The notes under the pieces were generated by a model that did not search any database, had not been told where the DNA came from, and worked only from the letters and a program-made list of their open reading frames with translations. Below are positions 61,001-64,000 of a DNA stretch of 64,000 bases, in pieces (the stretch's first letter is position 1; each line of letters begins with the position of its first letter). Origin of the DNA: Neocallimastix lanati (nom. inval.) (lineage: Eukaryota; Neocallimastigomycota; Neocallimastigomycetes; Neocallimastigales; Neocallimastigaceae); contig JACVTC010000159.1 in the NCBI GenBank assembly GCA_016946835.1, positions 1 through 64,000 on the forward strand, in the 5' to 3' direction. A program made the translations under genes and the position numbers.

Positions 61001-61904
61001 CAGGTTGCATGGATTCCCTAAGGTGGTTACAACTGATAGAGGAGTTCAGTTCACCAGTCAGGTATGGAAGGAGCTACTAGAGTTCTTCGGGACCGAAGTA
61101 AACCATGCTACCACTAGTCACCACGAGACAGTAGGCCAAGTGGAAAGGAACAATGCCTACGTAGAGACTTATTTACGGTGCTTTGTGGGAACCTACGATG
61201 ATGAAAGTTGGATGGACTACTTGTTCTTAGCAGAGTTCTGCTATAACAACGCAATCCACGCTTCTACCCAACAATCTCCTTTCCTCACCTTATATAACTA
61301 CCAGGTACACAACTCCCCTAAGACAGCCGATTTAGTACACTCGTTAGGCGAAGCTAAAATGATCGATAGCTTTGCTCACAACTTGGGAAACCTAAAGCAC
61401 ATCCTAGAAATCGCCCAAACAAGATACCTGGATAATATGGATAGGACCCGTACAGATAATTACCCTAGGTACAGGTTGTTAGATAAAGTATGGCTAAAGA
61501 AACCTGAAAATTATGACGCGTTGCCATTCTACAAACTTACCACAAGAAAATTCGGACCATTCAAGGTAGTTGGTGTCGACGAAGAAAAGAAGAATTATAG
61601 ATTAGATATAAGTCGTTCACCTTTCCCAAATATGTACCCAGTGTTCCATGTGAGTGAATTGGAACCATTCTACAAATTACCTAAAACATTAGTGCCGGCT
61701 CTTGCAGGGAATCAAAAGATAATTCATATCCTTGGATCAAGGAAACACCAAGGACTTTATCAATACCTGGTTGCGTACCAGAATGATAAACAAGAGTGGG
61801 TCAACGCCGACGTGATCGACGACAATCCTCACTACGCAGAATTGCTGGAGGATTACCAAGATTTTAGCTATAGCCAGTTCATCGCTAGCGTCGTCAACCA
61901 TTAG
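58066..61904 (+). pseudogene. Chromovirus pol region: PR, RT, RNase H, integrase, chromodomain-like
   Basis: In order: protease with VLYDTGSQINMIHP (58.15 kb); a spacer; RT with FVPKKSGELRLCMDYRKLN (59.17 kb), [14 protein letters not shown] (59.40 kb) and a YLDDIVVYS catalytic box (59.5 kb); RNase H with VECDASNYAIGGVLSQ (59.93 kb), VYSDHRNLLF and GKADALSRVE (60.28 kb); integrase zinc finger (HLGIDKTSD to CRTCATKK, 60.63-60.74 kb), DDE core (LDFITDLP, VTTDRGVQF, HHETVGQVERNN; 60.81-61.15 kb) and GPF-type module (RKFGPFKVVGVD). The end (VFHVSELEPFYKLP, then IIHILGSRKHQGLYQYLV and EWVNADVI) is chromodomain-like, placing it among chromoviruses. Broken by a few interruptions; fossil. Confidence 0.9.
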
Positions 61905-61917
61905 TAGCTTGCTCCTT

Positions 61918-61928
61918 GGGAGAGGCCT
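61918..61928 (+). other. Polypurine tract
   Basis: GGGAGAGG followed by CCT directly before the 3' LTR, the expected plus-strand primer. The same sequence adjoins the LTR of the minus-strand copy at 19,441. Confidence 0.75.
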
Positions 61929-62486
61929 TGTAACAGATACATGGTAACTTCAAGCCTATCCAATGATAGTTCTTTGGTTACGTAACGTATCTCTAAACAG
62001 CTAGCAATTTCGGCTAATCAAATAAAATCTTTTGTTATTTTCGTACATTAAATTTTATTATTTTATAATTAATTATATAGTTAAATACTTATTTAAATAT
62101 ATTTTATTTAGTGATTAGTAAACTAAGTTAAATTAAATTATTTACCAATCATAATATTATTGACATGTATAAATAATAATTGAACTTGTAACTGTAACGC
62201 ACTAGCGTTACTATTAACGTAAATTGTTATTATAAATATTAATATTAATAAATAAAAATATAATTATTAAATAAAAAATATTACGCAGTGTAAGCCCAGC
62301 AACTGATAACAAATAGAGTTATAAAGTGCTGCGCTATATTCTAGTGTAATTAAGAAGTAATAGTTGTTGAATTAATTAATATAGTGTTTATTATTAACAA
62401 CTCGTATAGAGAGGTGTTAAGTTTTCTTAGCCTTTAGATTTAGTTATTATTCGTTATTTTAGTTAATAATAAACGTACCTTTTACA
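61929..62486 (+). repeat. LTR family A, 3' LTR of chromovirus
   Basis: TGTAACAG to CTTTTACA, 558 bp, about 96% identical to the 5' LTR by hand count. Confidence 0.9.
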
Positions 62487-63041
62487 CATGATACGATATT
62501 ATTAAAAGTATCAGTGTTCGGTTGAGCAAGTTGTTTGATTATAAAATAATATATTCTAACAGAAGAATATAATAATAAACACACACTAATAAAATATATA
62601 GTAAACAATAATAATTCTTTTGTCGTATTTTAATTTTATTATTTTATTTTATATTTAAATATTAATCAATATATTTTATTATTTTAGTTATATTAATACA
62701 TATTAAATTCTACTAAATTTTATATTAGTTAATTCCTCTGAATAACTAATTATTTTCTTTATAACTATAATTATAATAATATTAAGTTTTCTCTCCTTAA
62801 TATTAACTTTTTAGTTAGCTCTCTAACTTCCTTCTTAATTTATTATTTATTTTCTTCATTTTATATTTCATTATTTCTCTTAACTCTATTCTATTGGTTA
62901 GTTTATCTTATTTAATTTTATTAATACTTATTAATTGTACAAACTCATTTATTTACATGTATTAAATTATTTATCTATTATTTAAATTATTTTTATAGTT
63001 ATTTCTATATTATTTGTATTAAATTATTTATCTATTATTTA
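62487..63041. other. AT-rich spacer, probable LTR sequence
   Basis: No gene. CATGATACG and the ATAATATATTCTAACA word match 46,650-46,740. The rest is A/T-rich with many TTAATTATT words. Confidence 0.45.
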
Positions 63042-63757
63042 TGTTGAAATTATAACTGAATTGAAATCTCAATTTCAGTTATTTACATTTCAATAATTAA
63101 AAATATTATTTATTTAATTATAAATAATATATATATTTAAATAATTAATAATTAATATAAATTCTTGTTTAATATTTAAAGGGTTATCTTAGGCCTAATA
63201 ATTCTGAGAATATTAATAAATAAGGTTTATATTAATAATTAATTTCAATGATACATTTGACGTCACGTGTATTTTATTTATATTATGTTTTTATATATGT
63301 TTACAACATATCTATATTAAATTCAATTATTCAAATTAATTATATAATTAAATTTATCCTTATATTTTATTATTATTTATATTACTATATTATTACTATC
63401 TTATAATTAAATATTATTATTATGTAACTTACAAAGTATAAAAGAAAGATGTAAAAATCTATCTTTTATGTTCTTTGTAAGGTTATTGTAAAATTACCTT
63501 AATAGTAATATATTATAGATATTTATTATTAAATAAAATCAATAAATTTAAAATCAAATTAATTTGATAATTCTAATTATCAAAGTTTATTATAAATAAA
63601 TTTTTATTAAACTAAACAATTTAAATATTTATTATTATTATTATTATATATCTATATAGTATATTACTATATAGACATATCGACTTAGTGAATATTTTTT
63701 AATAAAACATATTATATTATTTAAATTTAAACTATAAATTATACCAAAATCTTAACA
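63042..63757. repeat. Solo LTR family H, copy 2 (reverse to copy 1)
   Basis: 716 bp, TGTTGAAATT to AATCTTAACA, flanked by ATTTA (63,037-63,041; 63,758-63,762). Confidence 0.95.
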
Positions 63758-63792
63758 ATTTAAATTATTTTTATAGTTATTTCTATATTATT

Positions 63793-64000
63793 TGTAAGTG
63801 TCATATCACATGATAAATTTTAGAAATTATCTTAATTTTAATATAGAATTAAAAAGTGATAATTTCAATTTATTTTAATAATAACTGTATAAGTTATTTA
63901 TGAATTAAAAATGTTTTATTAAAAATAACACTAAAAATTTGGTTTATTAGAACACTTGTTTTCTAATATTTTATTTTATAAATCTTTTATTAAAATTTAT
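63793..64000 (-). repeat. LTR family K, cut by window edge
   Basis: Starts TGTAAGTGTCATATC and matches 9,046-9,237 in reverse. The other end is outside the window. Confidence 0.75.

Larger units (their letters stand above)
54929..62486 (+). mobile_element. Chromovirus (Ty3/Gypsy), near full length, broken
   Basis: Two family A LTRs (54,929-55,485 and 61,929-62,486) bound a 6.4-kb interior with leader, gag, protease, reverse transcriptase, RNase H, integrase, a chromodomain-like end and a polypurine tract. By hand count the LTRs differ at about 20 positions (roughly 3.5%), so it is not recent. The coding region is broken by about four or five interruptions. The outer flanks CAACC and CATGA do not match, so the two LTRs may have exchanged flanks by recombination. 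The interior is strikingly less A+T-rich than the rest of the window. Confidence 0.9.

Overview
The window is extremely A+T-rich, with long A, T, AAT and TTTA runs. It carries asparagine-rich retroelement proteins, many LTR retroelement fragments, Mutator-like transposase remnants, and one intron-bearing host gene for a secreted-binding-protein/7TM receptor. I read this as nuclear DNA of an anaerobic gut fungus (Neocallimastigomycota). The receptor architecture, the A+T bias and the short AT-rich introns argue for this. It is an inference; no marker gene is present.

Layout. 1-7.4 kb: an AT-rich Ty3/Gypsy-type element with a partial 5' LTR, a candidate tRNA primer site, a long structured leader, and gag-like and pol-like reading frames rich in asparagine. 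7.5-13 kb: LTR pieces, a decayed reverse transcriptase fossil and a compound minisatellite. 13-15 kb: a small unidentified coding remnant and a Mutator-like transposase remnant. 15.5-17.3 kb: two LTRs back to back sharing one target site. 18.9-22.2 kb: a partial chromovirus copy (minus strand) with another solo LTR inside it. 22.3-23.9 kb: a second AT-rich element fossil. 25-29 kb: a second transposase remnant, a terminal repeat, and an intact-looking non-autonomous element with a 9-bp target duplication. 30.1-33.0 kb (minus strand): the host receptor gene, five exons, flanked by two direct copies of a 1.1-kb repeat. 36-41 kb: a gag-protease element on the minus strand with a 13-bp minisatellite in its leader. 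40.8-54.9 kb: nested solo LTRs of at least six families. 54.9-62.5 kb: a nearly full-length chromovirus, much less A+T-rich than its surroundings, with two LTRs. 62.5-64 kb: more LTRs.

The only clear host protein gene is the receptor, which probably senses an extracellular ligand through an N-terminal solute-binding domain and signals through a class C-like 7TM domain. Nearly everything else is mobile-element material, treated here as fossil. The most useful observations are a 12-nt match between the LTR and its adjoining primer site that fits Tf1-like self-priming, a hairpin that covaries across diverged LTRs, several target-site duplications that order the insertions, and a highly structured RNA leader of unknown type. 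Identities and counts below are by eye.
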